Below are positions 1-7,311 of a stretch of DNA of 11,329 bases, piece after piece (within the stretch, counting starts at the first letter, position 1; every line of letters begins with the position of its first letter). The notes below the pieces were generated by a model, which was not told the origin of the DNA, made no database searches, and saw nothing but the letters and a program-made list of their open reading frames with translations. Source of the stretch: Holosporales bacterium (lineage in GTDB: Bacteria; Pseudomonadota; Alphaproteobacteria; UBA3830; JAIRMZ01); contig JAIRMZ010000027.1 in the NCBI GenBank assembly GCA_031258355.1, positions 1 through 11,329 on the forward strand, in the 5' to 3' direction. The position numbers and the translations under genes are program-made.

Positions 1-109
1 CAAGAACCGCCTCTTCTGACCCAACAGCAACAGAACAAGAGCCAAAAGAACAATCAAAAGCAAGAAGAGGGCCTAACATAGACTCAGATGTGAAAATAGT
101 TCTTTCCAT
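1..109 (-). CDS. tsaB: TsaB N-terminus, tRNA threonylcarbamoyladenosine biosynthesis protein (partial, cut by window edge)
   Basis: Only the first 36 codons are visible; the rest lies beyond the left edge. The stretch LLAFDCSFGSCSVAV (residues 14-28) matches the characteristic TsaB opening, as in ILAIDTATEACSVAL, which is the first phosphate-binding loop of the ASKHA fold. TsaB partners TsaD and TsaE in making t6A at position 37 of ANN-decoding tRNAs in the cytoplasm. The ATG at 109 has GAGGAA directly in front of it, which is close for a ribosome binding site. An in-frame ATG at 79 would give MLGPLLAFDCS, nearer the usual TsaB length, so the start is uncertain. It lies 74 bases downstream of rsmA on the same strand and may be co-transcribed with surA-rsmA. 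A TsaD homologue is less likely, because that family opens with an IETSCDE-like motif. Confidence 0.72.
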   Translation of the reverse strand, partial: MERTIFTSESMLGPLLAFDCSFGSCSVAVGSEEAVL

Positions 110-141
110 TTCCTCAGCTTACCGTGCTTATACTTTAATAA

Positions 142-160
142 GATATATCACTCCTATATC
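142..160. repeat. Short AT-rich inverted repeat between rsmA and tsaB
   Basis: GATATA, a seven-base spacer and TATATC form a perfect six-base-pair inverted repeat in the 74-base gap upstream of tsaB. It could be part of a promoter or operator. No T-run follows it on the minus strand, so it does not read as an intrinsic terminator. In such AT-rich sequence it could also be chance. Confidence 0.3.
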
Positions 161-183
161 GTTTAAATAAAAGATCTCTCCTT

Positions 184-1020
184 TTACTTCTTTTTTGCCA
201 AAGACAAGAATTGAGAAACGGTTAAAGTCTCTGCGCGGGATTGAGGAGCAATCCCCAGAGCACTTAGTTCTTGTTCAGAAAAAAGGGGCCTGAGGGTGTT
301 CTTAAGCATCTTGCGACGCATGGCAAAGGCCCGCTGCGTCAGCCTCTCAAGAGAGGAATACAGGGCGAGAGAAGGAGGTTTCTCCTGGGGGGTGCAACAG
401 ATCACAGTTGAGTATACTTGTGGAGGGGGAACAAATGCGCCAGGCGGGAGAAAAAACTCTTTACGGATAGAAGCTTGGGATTGTGCTAGAACACTCAGGC
501 GACCATAGTCCTTTGTACAGGGAACAGCGCAGAGTCGATCTGCAACTTCCTTTTGAAACATCAGGATCCATTTTTCAAAGCGTACAAGATGCGGTAACCA
601 TTGAAGAAACAAAGGGTTGGCAATGTTGTAAGGTAAATTGGCTACAATCAAGGGTTTCGGCATCTCAGAAGGGATCAGTGTTGTAATATCCACAGAGAGC
701 GCATCTTTCCAATGTATTTGGAGGCGATTCCCATAGATTGTCTGGAGGGGGGCGAGAGCTGCTGCACAACGCAGATCTTTCTCGATAGCGCAAACAGAAG
801 CTCCTCTTGCAAGAAGGGCGCGTGTTAGTCCTCCAGGACCAGGACCAATTTCAATGACTGTTTTTCCAGAGAGTGTTCCTGCGCAAGCGGCAATGCGAGC
901 GCAAAGGCCTTCGTCAACAAGAAAATGTTGTCCAAGAGTTTTATCAGCACTCAGAGCCTTGACTTCTTCTCTCAGAGGAGGAAATAAGGCATCATCCACG
1001 AATTTCGAGATAAGCGGCAC
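184..1020 (-). CDS. rsmA: 16S rRNA (adenine1518-N6/adenine1519-N6)-dimethyltransferase RsmA/KsgA
   Basis: The protein has 278 residues, a normal length for the family. RsmA uses S-adenosylmethionine to dimethylate two adjacent adenines in the 3'-terminal hairpin of 16S rRNA during late 30S assembly. Visible family marks are LGQHFL (29-34), the SAM-binding motif EIGPGPGGL (57-65), an acidic IEKD loop (79-82), the catalytic motif NLPYNIANP (128-136), FQKEVADRL, PPGAFVPPPQV and the C-terminal RRKMLKNTLRPL. The start is a GTG at 1020, which places the first 29 bases inside the end of surA. A second in-frame GTG at 999 would shorten the protein by seven residues and leave an eight-base overlap. 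Neither has a strong ribosome binding site, so translation is probably coupled to surA. It stands second in the surA-rsmA-(tsaB) minus-strand unit. Confidence 0.96.
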   Translation of the reverse strand: MPLISKFVDDALFPPLREEVKALSADKTLGQHFLVDEGLCARIAACAGTLSGKTVIEIGPGPGGLTRALLARGASVCAIEKDLRCAAALAPLQTIYGNRLQIHWKDALSVDITTLIPSEMPKPLIVANLPYNIANPLFLQWLPHLVRFEKWILMFQKEVADRLCAVPCTKDYGRLSVLAQSQASIRKEFFLPPGAFVPPPQVYSTVICCTPQEKPPSLALYSSLERLTQRAFAMRRKMLKNTLRPLFSEQELSALGIAPQSRAETLTVSQFLSLAKKK

Positions 1021-2314
1021 ACTTCAGCTGACGCAGGTAGCGTTCCGCAAGGTTCCCCAGTTGCGTTTCCCGTATCTGATCCAGTAATGCTTCCTTTGTC
1101 GGAGGCATGATAGGACGCTCCTGCCTTTTCTGTACAACGATGAGAAGAACGCCATCTGGTGTCAGAATAGGCTGAGAGATCTCCCCCGTGGAAACGCTGT
1201 TCAGAAGATTCCTAAGAGGGGTATCAATATCTTCTCCCAAAAGCGTTTCTTTTGGCGTCACTTTTAGTCCTGGGAACATCGCTTCTAGTTTCTGAGGATC
1301 CTTTCCTTCCTGTTGCCAATATTCACGGACTTCATACGCTTGCGCGATAAAGACTTGTGCCTTTTCTTCTGAATCCAAAGCGTAAGGAGCCGGAATGAAA
1401 AAACGCTGGATGGTTACCTCCTGAACCGTTGTGGCGCCTGGCAAGCGACGATCTTGGCACAAAAGGATAACGCAAGCGTCCCGCCGAAGAAGGGGGGGGG
1501 AGAACTGTCCTACCTTAAGAGACTTTAGAGCCTTCTGTTCTACAGGAGAAAACGTTTCCTCAACAACCCACCCCAGGTTCCCCCCTTTAAAAGCTTCCGG
1601 AGCTTTCGAGAATTGTTGCGCCAGAACGGAGAAATTTGCGCCTTGTTGAAGCAAAGCATGGATTCTTCCCATTTCCGCTAGCGCTGCTTTTTCTTGTTGA
1701 GGGGAATCAAAAGGAAGGACGATACGACTCACCAAGAGAGCGCCTCGTCGCTGATTTTCGAAAAATTGTGCGAGTAAACGTTCTGTTTCCTTATCAGAAA
1801 CCTGAACGCTCTCACCATAAAGATCGGCAATGACCTTGCTCCAGGAAACATGGGCTCGCGCCTGTTGAAGGATCGTAGCTCGAGAAATATGGTGGGCTTT
1901 TAGAAAACCCTCAAAGAGGGCTGGAGACAATCCGCTACGTTGAATCATCACCGCAAGCATGCGCTGAATATCCGCCTCGGAAATGTAGTTCGGCCGCTTG
2001 ATTAAGCGCGCAATGCGCCGCGCTTCCTGGATCTTCAAATGCTCCTCGATGAGGGTTTGTAGAATGGCTCGGCGCATCTGTGGGAGCATTTCCTGAGGCG
2101 GATGCGTTCCCGAAGAAGCAATAAGCAAGCTGAGACGTGCCTCGATATCTGTCTCTGTGATAATACCGCCATTGACCACGGCAATAATACGCGCCTCTGT
2201 AGGAGGGGGGGGGGACGGGACTTCTGTCGTGTTCCCGACACCAACCAACAACACCACAAGTGGGACACTCATTCTCTTGAAGGTTGAAAATCTCCTCCAA
2301 GACAATTTCCTCAT
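992..2314 (-). CDS. surA: SurA-like periplasmic chaperone / peptidyl-prolyl cis-trans isomerase
   Basis: The product (440 residues) is exported. A basic n-region (MRKLSWRRFSTFKR) precedes a hydrophobic core SVPLVVLLVGVG, then a Pro-rich stretch at 34-38. Residues about 42-165 form the SurA N-terminal chaperone domain (AVVNGGIITETDIEARL start). Residues about 190-290 form a parvulin PpiC domain with QFSKAPEAFKGGNLGW as its signature. A degenerate second parvulin-like region and a C-terminal helix follow. SurA escorts unfolded outer-membrane proteins, LptD among them, to the BAM complex, which fits the divergent lptF-lptG-lptD operon. The start could instead be Met15, but then the basic n-region would be lost. 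Two long poly-C runs (coding strand) lie inside the gene, C10 at codons 34-38 and C9 at codons 272-275. Length changes there would shift the frame. The gene overlaps rsmA at its 3' end. Confidence 0.92.
   Translation of the reverse strand: MRKLSWRRFSTFKRMSVPLVVLLVGVGNTTEVPSPPPPTEARIIAVVNGGIITETDIEARLSLLIASSGTHPPQEMLPQMRRAILQTLIEEHLKIQEARRIARLIKRPNYISEADIQRMLAVMIQRSGLSPALFEGFLKAHHISRATILQQARAHVSWSKVIADLYGESVQVSDKETERLLAQFFENQRRGALLVSRIVLPFDSPQQEKAALAEMGRIHALLQQGANFSVLAQQFSKAPEAFKGGNLGWVVEETFSPVEQKALKSLKVGQFSPPLLRRDACVILLCQDRRLPGATTVQEVTIQRFFIPAPYALDSEEKAQVFIAQAYEVREYWQQEGKDPQKLEAMFPGLKVTPKETLLGEDIDTPLRNLLNSVSTGEISQPILTPDGVLLIVVQKRQERPIMPPTKEALLDQIRETQLGNLAERYLRQLKCAAYLEIRG
1492..1500. repeat. 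Homopolymer run of nine G (C9 on the surA coding strand)
   Basis: Nine consecutive G on the plus strand correspond to C9 in surA, within the Phe-Ser-Pro-Pro-Leu-Leu segment near the end of the PpiC domain (codons 272-275). It is the second such run in this gene. The other genes in the window carry no G/C run of similar length. Confidence 0.85.
2205..2214. repeat. Homopolymer run of ten G (C10 on the surA coding strand)
   Basis: Ten consecutive G on the plus strand read as C10 in surA and encode the Ser-Pro-Pro-Pro-Pro segment just behind the signal peptide. Runs of this length are prone to slipped-strand mispairing. A gain or loss of one base would stop SurA soon after secretion begins. The annotated frame is intact at the present length. 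Confidence 0.85.
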
Positions 2315-2326
2315 TCTTTTTTATCT

Positions 2327-2357
2327 CTTATACTGTTGTCTTGAGGCAAGGGTACAA
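2327..2357 (-). promoter_or_regulatory. Possible surA promoter in the surA/lptF divergent region
   Basis: Reading the minus strand, TATAAG (2332-2327) is a good -10 match lying 12 bases before the surA ATG. TTGTAC (2357-2352) is a weak -35 candidate 19 bases upstream, which is wide spacing. The whole divergent region is 81 bases (2315-2395), so the surA and lptF promoters must sit close together or overlap. The -35 assignment is tentative. Confidence 0.3.
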
Positions 2358-2395
2358 GCCCCCTAACAAGAAATCAATTTCGCAAGGTTCGAACT

Positions 2396-3469
2396 ATGCT
2401 GACCCGATATATAGGAAAAATGCTCATTCAACGCACATTTTTCCTTGTGCTTGGTTTAACGATGGCCGCTTGGGTAGGGCAATCCCTTCGTTTTTCACGA
2501 CTCATCACCCAATGCAACATGAGCAGCTATGGATTTCTGAAAATAGCGATTTATCTTTTCCCCGATCTCCTTCTTCTTACATTACCTGTTGGGTTTGCGC
2601 TCTCCGTAGGAATTGTCTACCAGCAGTTACATCTTTCTTGCCAGCTTGTCGTCTTGCGTTCGATTGGAACGTCTCCTGCCGCAATGGCGCGTCCTATTCT
2701 CCTTCTAGGTATCGGAATTATGAGTTTTCTTTATGGAGCCAATACATACTTCTCTCCCTTAGCCTTGCAATGCTTCAAAGACGAAGAATCACGTGTGCTA
2801 AAGCAGATCCAGATTTTATCTGCTGCGGAGGGAGGGAAGGTGACCGATCACGAAGGGATTTCGATCTTTGCCCGTCAGAAGGACGAGGAAGGCGCCCTTC
2901 TCGATATCATTATGCATGATCGCCATGACCCGACCACAAGGAGAAGCGTTTACGCGAAACGAGGACACCTCCTCCAACAAGAAGGAATACCTCGTCTTAT
3001 CCTTGAGCAAGGAGAACGTAATGACTTTGATACGATCAAGCAGCAAACAACGACGGTGCATTTTGATAAATATGAAGCCGACCTCTCTCAGTCTTTTCTC
3101 GTGACGTATGAGCGGACAAAAAAGCCTCATGAATTATTCTTTATCGAGCTTTTTCCTGATCCCAGTACGGTCAGCCCTGGTCAACTCAATCGACTCCATG
3201 CAGAGGGGCACCACCGTCTTATCAGTCCACTTCTGGTGCTTATTTTTTCTTTGATTAGTTTCTTGATGATTCTGAAATCCGAAGGAGAGAGAAAGACATC
3301 AGCAAAGAATTTTTTCTGGATTGGTTTTTCTGTGACATCTCTCGAATGTCTAGATTTGAGCGTCTTTAACTTGGCTAGCGAATACCCCATGTTGAGTTTT
3401 GTCCATTATGGTCTCATGGGAGGGCTTTTGATTTTTCTTCTCCTTCGCCTCCTGGTATGGAAACGTTAA
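2396..3469 (+). CDS. lptF: LPS export ABC transporter permease LptF
   Basis: The protein has 357 residues, normal for LptF/LptG permeases (YjgP/YjgQ family). Together with LptG and the ATPase LptB it forms the inner-membrane LptB2FG transporter, which extracts lipopolysaccharide from the outer leaflet of the inner membrane and passes it to LptC. Three hydrophobic helices are visible in the N-terminal third (about 10-33, 50-72 and 95-120). They are followed by a periplasmic beta-rich domain at about 130-270 and three more helices at the C-terminus. The coupling-helix region CQLVVLRSIGTSP, between helices two and three, is typical. The ATG at 2396 has AAGG eight bases upstream. It is the first gene of the overlapping lptF-lptG-lptD operon, and its stop codon shares bases with the lptG start (TAATG). 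lptB, lptC and lptA are not in this window. Confidence 0.92.
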   Translation: MLTRYIGKMLIQRTFFLVLGLTMAAWVGQSLRFSRLITQCNMSSYGFLKIAIYLFPDLLLLTLPVGFALSVGIVYQQLHLSCQLVVLRSIGTSPAAMARPILLLGIGIMSFLYGANTYFSPLALQCFKDEESRVLKQIQILSAAEGGKVTDHEGISIFARQKDEEGALLDIIMHDRHDPTTRRSVYAKRGHLLQQEGIPRLILEQGERNDFDTIKQQTTTVHFDKYEADLSQSFLVTYERTKKPHELFFIELFPDPSTVSPGQLNRLHAEGHHRLISPLLVLIFSLISFLMILKSEGERKTSAKNFFWIGFSVTSLECLDLSVFNLASEYPMLSFVHYGLMGGLLIFLLLRLLVWKR

Positions 3470-4554
3470 TGAGGAATGTCCATAAAAGGTATCTCCTCAG
3501 GATGCACCTCAAGTTCTTCCTTGGTGTATTTTTTGCTGTTGCTTTGATCATTTTCATCTTAACGTTCGTGGAAACGCTGCGACGCACAAGCGGATGGGCA
3601 AGAATTCCTTTAGGATTTGTGACCTCAACTTCCCTCTACCGACTCCCGCAAGTCCTGATTCTCCTGTTTCCCTATATGTACCTCATTTCGATCAGTTTGA
3701 CGCTCGAAAGCCTAGCTTCTTCCCAGCAGCTCACAATTCTGCGGACCAGCGGCTATTCTCCTTGGCAGATTTTATCGCCCTTTTTATATTTTTCCTTTTT
3801 CCTGAGTTTGTTCTGGCTCTTTGGGCTACAACCTCTTTCTTCTCATCTCTACGAAGAGATCCAAAGTCGTGAATGCCAGTATTTTGGAGATTCTCAGCCC
3901 GTTCCTAGAGATAACTTATGGCTTTATCAGCGCCCTGAGAACGCTCCAGGCGTTTTGCTGCAAGTTGGTCATATGGAAGATCGCGTTTGCTCCGATGTGT
4001 CCGTTTACCTTTTTTCTTCGGAAGGAGAGTTAACAGAAAAATTTTTCGCAAAGTCTTTACGATTTGTTCCTGGGCGCTGGATCCTCTCAGAGGGGAAGGT
4101 GATGCGAGAGAAAGAGCTGCTATATCATCCCTTTATAGAACAAGAATTGGAAAATGCTCTTGATGAAGATCGTATCCTTACATCTCTGCAGCCTCCAGAG
4201 AATTTAGGGCTTTATACATTGTTTTCTGTGATGAAAGTACGTCAAAAGAATCGCTTCTATGGAGAAAATCATGCTTTAGCCATCCATAGCCTGGGAGCAA
4301 GAGCGTTTCTCATCATTATGATGGTGCTCTTAGCGGGATGTTTTCGGTCACAACATGTCCGGTTTGGAAAGAGCGCTTCCGTCGCGCAATCGCTTCTCTC
4401 CAGTCTTATTCTCTATTCTTTTATAGACATTTTTGCTTCTATGTGGCGTAGAGGTGTCGTATCTTCTTTCTGGGCCGGATGGGCGCCCGCCTTTTTGGTC
4501 GGTGTGTTCTCTTTAATCCGCCTCATTCAAAAAGAGGAACGATGTGGCGGCTAG
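3469..4554 (+). CDS. lptG: LPS export ABC transporter permease LptG
   Basis: This second LPS permease (361 residues) pairs with LptF in the LptB2FG complex of the inner membrane. The N-terminus RNVHKRYLLRMHLKFFLGVF followed by TFVETLRR is the usual LptG opening. Transmembrane helices lie near residues 13-36, 55-78 and 96-118, a periplasmic domain spans about 125-265, and three C-terminal helices follow. SSQQLTILRTSGYSP is the cytoplasmic coupling segment. I chose the ATG at 3469 because it forms a TAATG stop-start overlap with lptF and gives a standard N-terminus. An in-frame ATG at 3457 would add only METL and has no ribosome binding site. The 3' end overlaps the start of lptD by 13 bases. 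Position in the operon (second of two homologous permeases, before lptD) supports LptG rather than LptF. Confidence 0.9.
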   Translation: MRNVHKRYLLRMHLKFFLGVFFAVALIIFILTFVETLRRTSGWARIPLGFVTSTSLYRLPQVLILLFPYMYLISISLTLESLASSQQLTILRTSGYSPWQILSPFLYFSFFLSLFWLFGLQPLSSHLYEEIQSRECQYFGDSQPVPRDNLWLYQRPENAPGVLLQVGHMEDRVCSDVSVYLFSSEGELTEKFFAKSLRFVPGRWILSEGKVMREKELLYHPFIEQELENALDEDRILTSLQPPENLGLYTLFSVMKVRQKNRFYGENHALAIHSLGARAFLIIMMVLLAGCFRSQHVRFGKSASVAQSLLSSLILYSFIDIFASMWRRGVVSSFWAGWAPAFLVGVFSLIRLIQKEERCGG

Positions 4555-7040
4555 CGCGAGCACTTGTCCTTGGCAATCTCCTTTTTGTACAGGAGCTCTG
4601 GGCAAAAGACCCATCCCCCTCCTCCACAACCTCTGAAGAATCACAAGATTCCGAGGCAGAAAAAAAAGCAGAGGAAGAAAAGAAGAAAAAAGAGCCTGCT
4701 CCGTTAATAAAAGAACACAAGAAAATGACTTTATTGGATGCTGAAAAAGTCACAAATGAAGAAAAAATGGATGTGATGGTTGCCACAGGTCATGTAAAAA
4801 TCTCCTCCGGAAAATCTTCTCTAATGGCCGATAAAGTGGTGTATGACCGCAAAACAGATCGGCTTTTTGCGACAGGAAACGTCGTAATGCGTAACGAAGC
4901 GGGCGTCTATCATTACAGTGATTACGTAGAACTTTCCGGAGATCTCAAGGAGGGTATTGCTCATGAGCTGATCATTGTCATGGAAGATAAATCGCGCCTT
5001 GCAGGACGACGCGTCAAGTACCGCAGAAACCGAGGGTACGACATCAAGCTAGGAACGTACTCTCCTTGTAAAAATTGCGAAATAGATCCAGATAGGCCTC
5101 TCGTCTGGGATCTCCGTGCCCCCACGGTGTATTACGATACGGTCGATGAGAATATGACTTACTACAATATGTCCCTTAACATGTTTGGGATTCCTGTGAT
5201 GTATTTGCCCTTTCTTCGGCATGCAGGCCCGCGATCGCCTCGGCGAAGTGGATTCCTGTGGCCGCAATTCATGTTTGCCGGAGTACAAGGTTTGGGGATT
5301 GTCCCGACCTATGTCGTTTGCGTTGGCGTCTCACATGAACTGCTCTTAAAGCCCTTAATCACACAGCAAAAGCACCCTGTTTTATGGGGAATGTATAACG
5401 GTCGTTTCTACCAAGGTTCCGCGTCCATAACAGGAAGCTTAACCGGACCTGAGAATTTTCCTAAACGCCGTTCCTCCCTTACCGGCGAAGAAGAAGGCCC
5501 GCTGCATTATTTCTTGACTGGAAGTGCTCGACTCAACCTTACAGAGCATTGGCGTACTCAGGTGAGCGGGCAAATGAGTTCAGAAAGAAGTTATTCAAGT
5601 TATCCTTTTGGGCAACAAAATACAGCTATTCTCTATACCAATCAGGGGTCCCTAGAAGGATTCTACGGTCGCCAGTACATGATGCTGAAAGCGGTGAGTT
5701 TTTTTAATGCGCGTAAAGGAGAGGATCCTTCCTCTACCCCTTATATTTTACCTCAAGCAGAGTGGAATGGAACGTTTGATTCGGAACTATTTGGAGGAAT
5801 TTGGACGACGGATCTTTTCTCGATCAACATGGATTATCCCTATAGCAAAAAGGATCGGCGCGTCTTCTTGGATATTGGATGGCGACGCTGTTTCCTGGCT
5901 CCCTTCGGACAAATCTTAACATTGAGCTTGGACACAATGACTCACTTCTATTCCTACGCAGAACCAGAGCGGCTCTCAACTCAGCCAAACTCTCCAATAA
6001 AGTCTTACAAGACGACAAATGTCGCACGCATGATTCCTGGAGGAAGCCTTTTCTGGCGCTGGCCTTGGGCTTTAACAGGAGAAGAAAAAAACAAACTCAC
6101 GATTGAACCTATTGTGGGAACTGTTTTCAGTGAGATTCCTCCTAAAGATTATCAAATTTTTGTGCAAAAGGTCGAGCCAGGTACTCTTTCTTACGAACTC
6201 AATGAGTGGAATTTCTTCGCCCCTCACCGTATGCCGAAAGGAAATTCTGATGAGCCAGGGGGCCGACTCGTTTATGGAGCGCGGAGCAATCTTTATACCA
6301 ATGCGGGGATGATGGCACGCGCTGTTGTCGGACAATCTTACACTCTTACGGATCCGCAACGCGCGCTCTTTCGGAAGGAAGGAAAAAAGCGCTTTTCCGA
6401 AATTCTTGGCTCTTTCAGCGTTTTCCCGGGTGGAATCACCCTGACAACAAAGGGGCGATATAATACTTATATGAAGCGACTTATGCACTTTGAAAATGCG
6501 ATCTCAACAAAAATTTGGGACATTACTGTCGGATTGAACATGTACAACTCTAGCCGATACAACGCCTCTTATAAAACTTACACTCGGACGGTGGGAGGAT
6601 CCGTGAATCTCAGCTCCTCTGTCAAAATCCTAGGGCAGTCCTTGCCCTTGGCCTGGGCCTGCTCTTTCGGAGGCGTTCCAATGAGGTTTATGTCAGGAGC
6701 AAACGGCTCCCATACCTTTAATTTGAATTGGGTATTTCGCGTTGCCGCCTTCACCTTGTCTCTACAACATACACAAACTGCCTATGCGGTTGAAAATAAG
6801 GTCACGAATAAAATTGATCTCACTAACCACATTAGCAGGAATATGGGGCTCTCTTATACCGACGAATGTTTGACTGTAACACTCCAAGCCTCACAAAGCT
6901 TTACGACAAACGAGGAAATTTCGTTTTTCTCTTTACAAGGGGATAAGATGAGTTATTCCTTAAATTTTGTCTTTAAAAACCTCGGCTCTCTCTCTAATGC
7001 CGAGCTCAGCAACATCGCGCAGAGCTTAGATGCTCCGTAG
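4542..7040 (+). CDS. lptD: LPS-assembly outer membrane protein LptD
   Basis: LptD is the outer-membrane barrel that, with lipoprotein LptE, inserts LPS into the outer leaflet. The ATG at 4542 has GAGG four bases upstream and yields a clear signal peptide, MWRLARALVLGNLLFVQELWA, giving an 832-residue precursor. A longer reading from 4479 would hide the signal peptide inside lptG, so it is rejected. After a Ser/Glu/Lys-rich linker (about 26-60) comes the OstA/LptA-like beta-jellyroll domain (about 62-136: TLLDAEKV, VATGHVKI, LFATGNVVM). The YSPCKNC motif (Cys176, Cys179), GIPVMYLPFLRH and RRSGFLWPQF lead into the C-terminal beta barrel. The paired cysteines are probably the N-terminal partners of the disulfides that activate LptD; that is inferred from the family. 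The linker contains an A8 run. SurA, encoded divergently next door, is its known chaperone. Confidence 0.95.
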   Translation: MWRLARALVLGNLLFVQELWAKDPSPSSTTSEESQDSEAEKKAEEEKKKKEPAPLIKEHKKMTLLDAEKVTNEEKMDVMVATGHVKISSGKSSLMADKVVYDRKTDRLFATGNVVMRNEAGVYHYSDYVELSGDLKEGIAHELIIVMEDKSRLAGRRVKYRRNRGYDIKLGTYSPCKNCEIDPDRPLVWDLRAPTVYYDTVDENMTYYNMSLNMFGIPVMYLPFLRHAGPRSPRRSGFLWPQFMFAGVQGLGIVPTYVVCVGVSHELLLKPLITQQKHPVLWGMYNGRFYQGSASITGSLTGPENFPKRRSSLTGEEEGPLHYFLTGSARLNLTEHWRTQVSGQMSSERSYSSYPFGQQNTAILYTNQGSLEGFYGRQYMMLKAVSFFNARKGEDPSSTPYILPQAEWNGTFDSELFGGIWTTDLFSINMDYPYSKKDRRVFLDIGWRRCFLAPFGQILTLSLDTMTHFYSYAEPERLSTQPNSPIKSYKTTNVARMIPGGSLFWRWPWALTGEEKNKLTIEPIVGTVFSEIPPKDYQIFVQKVEPGTLSYELNEWNFFAPHRMPKGNSDEPGGRLVYGARSNLYTNAGMMARAVVGQSYTLTDPQRALFRKEGKKRFSEILGSFSVFPGGITLTTKGRYNTYMKRLMHFENAISTKIWDITVGLNMYNSSRYNASYKTYTRTVGGSVNLSSSVKILGQSLPLAWACSFGGVPMRFMSGANGSHTFNLNWVFRVAAFTLSLQHTQTAYAVENKVTNKIDLTNHISRNMGLSYTDECLTVTLQASQSFTTNEEISFFSLQGDKMSYSLNFVFKNLGSLSNAELSNIAQSLDAP

Positions 7041-7241
7041 GAGCGCGGGAACCGCTGTTTCTCCGTGCAGCAGAGACCTTTTCCTATACTGGCTCATGTT
7101 TTGGGAGAGATCCGAGAGCTCTCGTTTGCAATTCTTAAGTCGCTCAAGTTCTCTGGGATCATCACGATCTTGGACCACAAAGGCAGCTAATTTAATTTCG
7201 AGTAAATCCAACAAGATCTCTACAGAGCACCGAGACAGCAT
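7026..7241 (-). CDS. Small hypothetical protein, 71 residues, unknown function
   Basis: I do not recognise this protein. Residues 7-52 (VEILLDLLEIKLAAFVVQ, then ELERLKNCKRELSDLSQ) look like two charged amphipathic helices, and no signal peptide or membrane helix is visible. Support for a real gene comes from the start. On the minus strand, GGGAGAGGAAAT stands directly before the ATG at 7241, a strong ribosome binding site. A plausible promoter (TTAACA, 18 bases, TATACG) lies just upstream. The last 15 bases overlap the 3' end of lptD convergently. The opposite strand also holds a 76-residue open frame (7030-7260), but it is Ser/Arg-rich, has no good ribosome binding site and looks like a shadow. 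The ORF may still be chance, so the call is moderate. Confidence 0.5.
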   Translation of the reverse strand: MLSRCSVEILLDLLEIKLAAFVVQDRDDPRELERLKNCKRELSDLSQNMSQYRKRSLLHGETAVPALLRSI

Positions 7242-7261
7242 ATTTCCTCTCCCTTTCTAGT

Positions 7262-7291
7262 CGTATACTTACTCTAGAAAGCAATTGTTAA
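7262..7291 (-). promoter_or_regulatory. Predicted sigma70-type promoter for the small minus-strand ORF
   Basis: On the minus strand TTAACA (7291-7286, five of six to the consensus) and TATACG (7267-7262, four of six) are separated by 18 bases. Transcription would start near 7255, leaving a very short leader that holds the GAGAGGA ribosome binding site of the ORF beginning at 7241. It sits between this ORF and the divergent ruvX. Confidence 0.4.
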
Positions 7292-7311
7292 AGAGTCGTT
7301 AACAAAAAGAC

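Noticed and set aside
1..173. Plus-strand frames open to the left edge (stops at 79-81 and near 173)
   Set aside because: Both encode Gln/Lys-rich or featureless tails, whereas the minus strand encodes a recognisable TsaB N-terminus in the same place.
1935..2300. 121-codon minus-strand open frame overlapping surA
   Set aside because: It is an alternative frame of surA with Cys/His/Tyr-rich random composition. The SurA frame is intact. It would matter only if the C10 run changes length.
2284..2919. 211-codon plus-strand open frame
   Set aside because: It overlaps the start of lptF in another frame. The lptF frame has clear family sequence and a ribosome binding site.
6072..6488. 138-codon minus-strand frame inside lptD
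   Set aside because: Antisense shadow of a strongly supported barrel-coding region, with no family resemblance.
7041..7100. Possible lptD terminator around CTGTTTCTCCGTGCAG
   Set aside because: The stem is only three base pairs and no T-run follows directly, so it is not a credible intrinsic terminator.
7030..7260. 76-codon plus-strand frame after lptD
   Set aside because: Ser/Arg-rich shadow without a good ribosome binding site. The opposite-strand ORF has the better start signals and composition.
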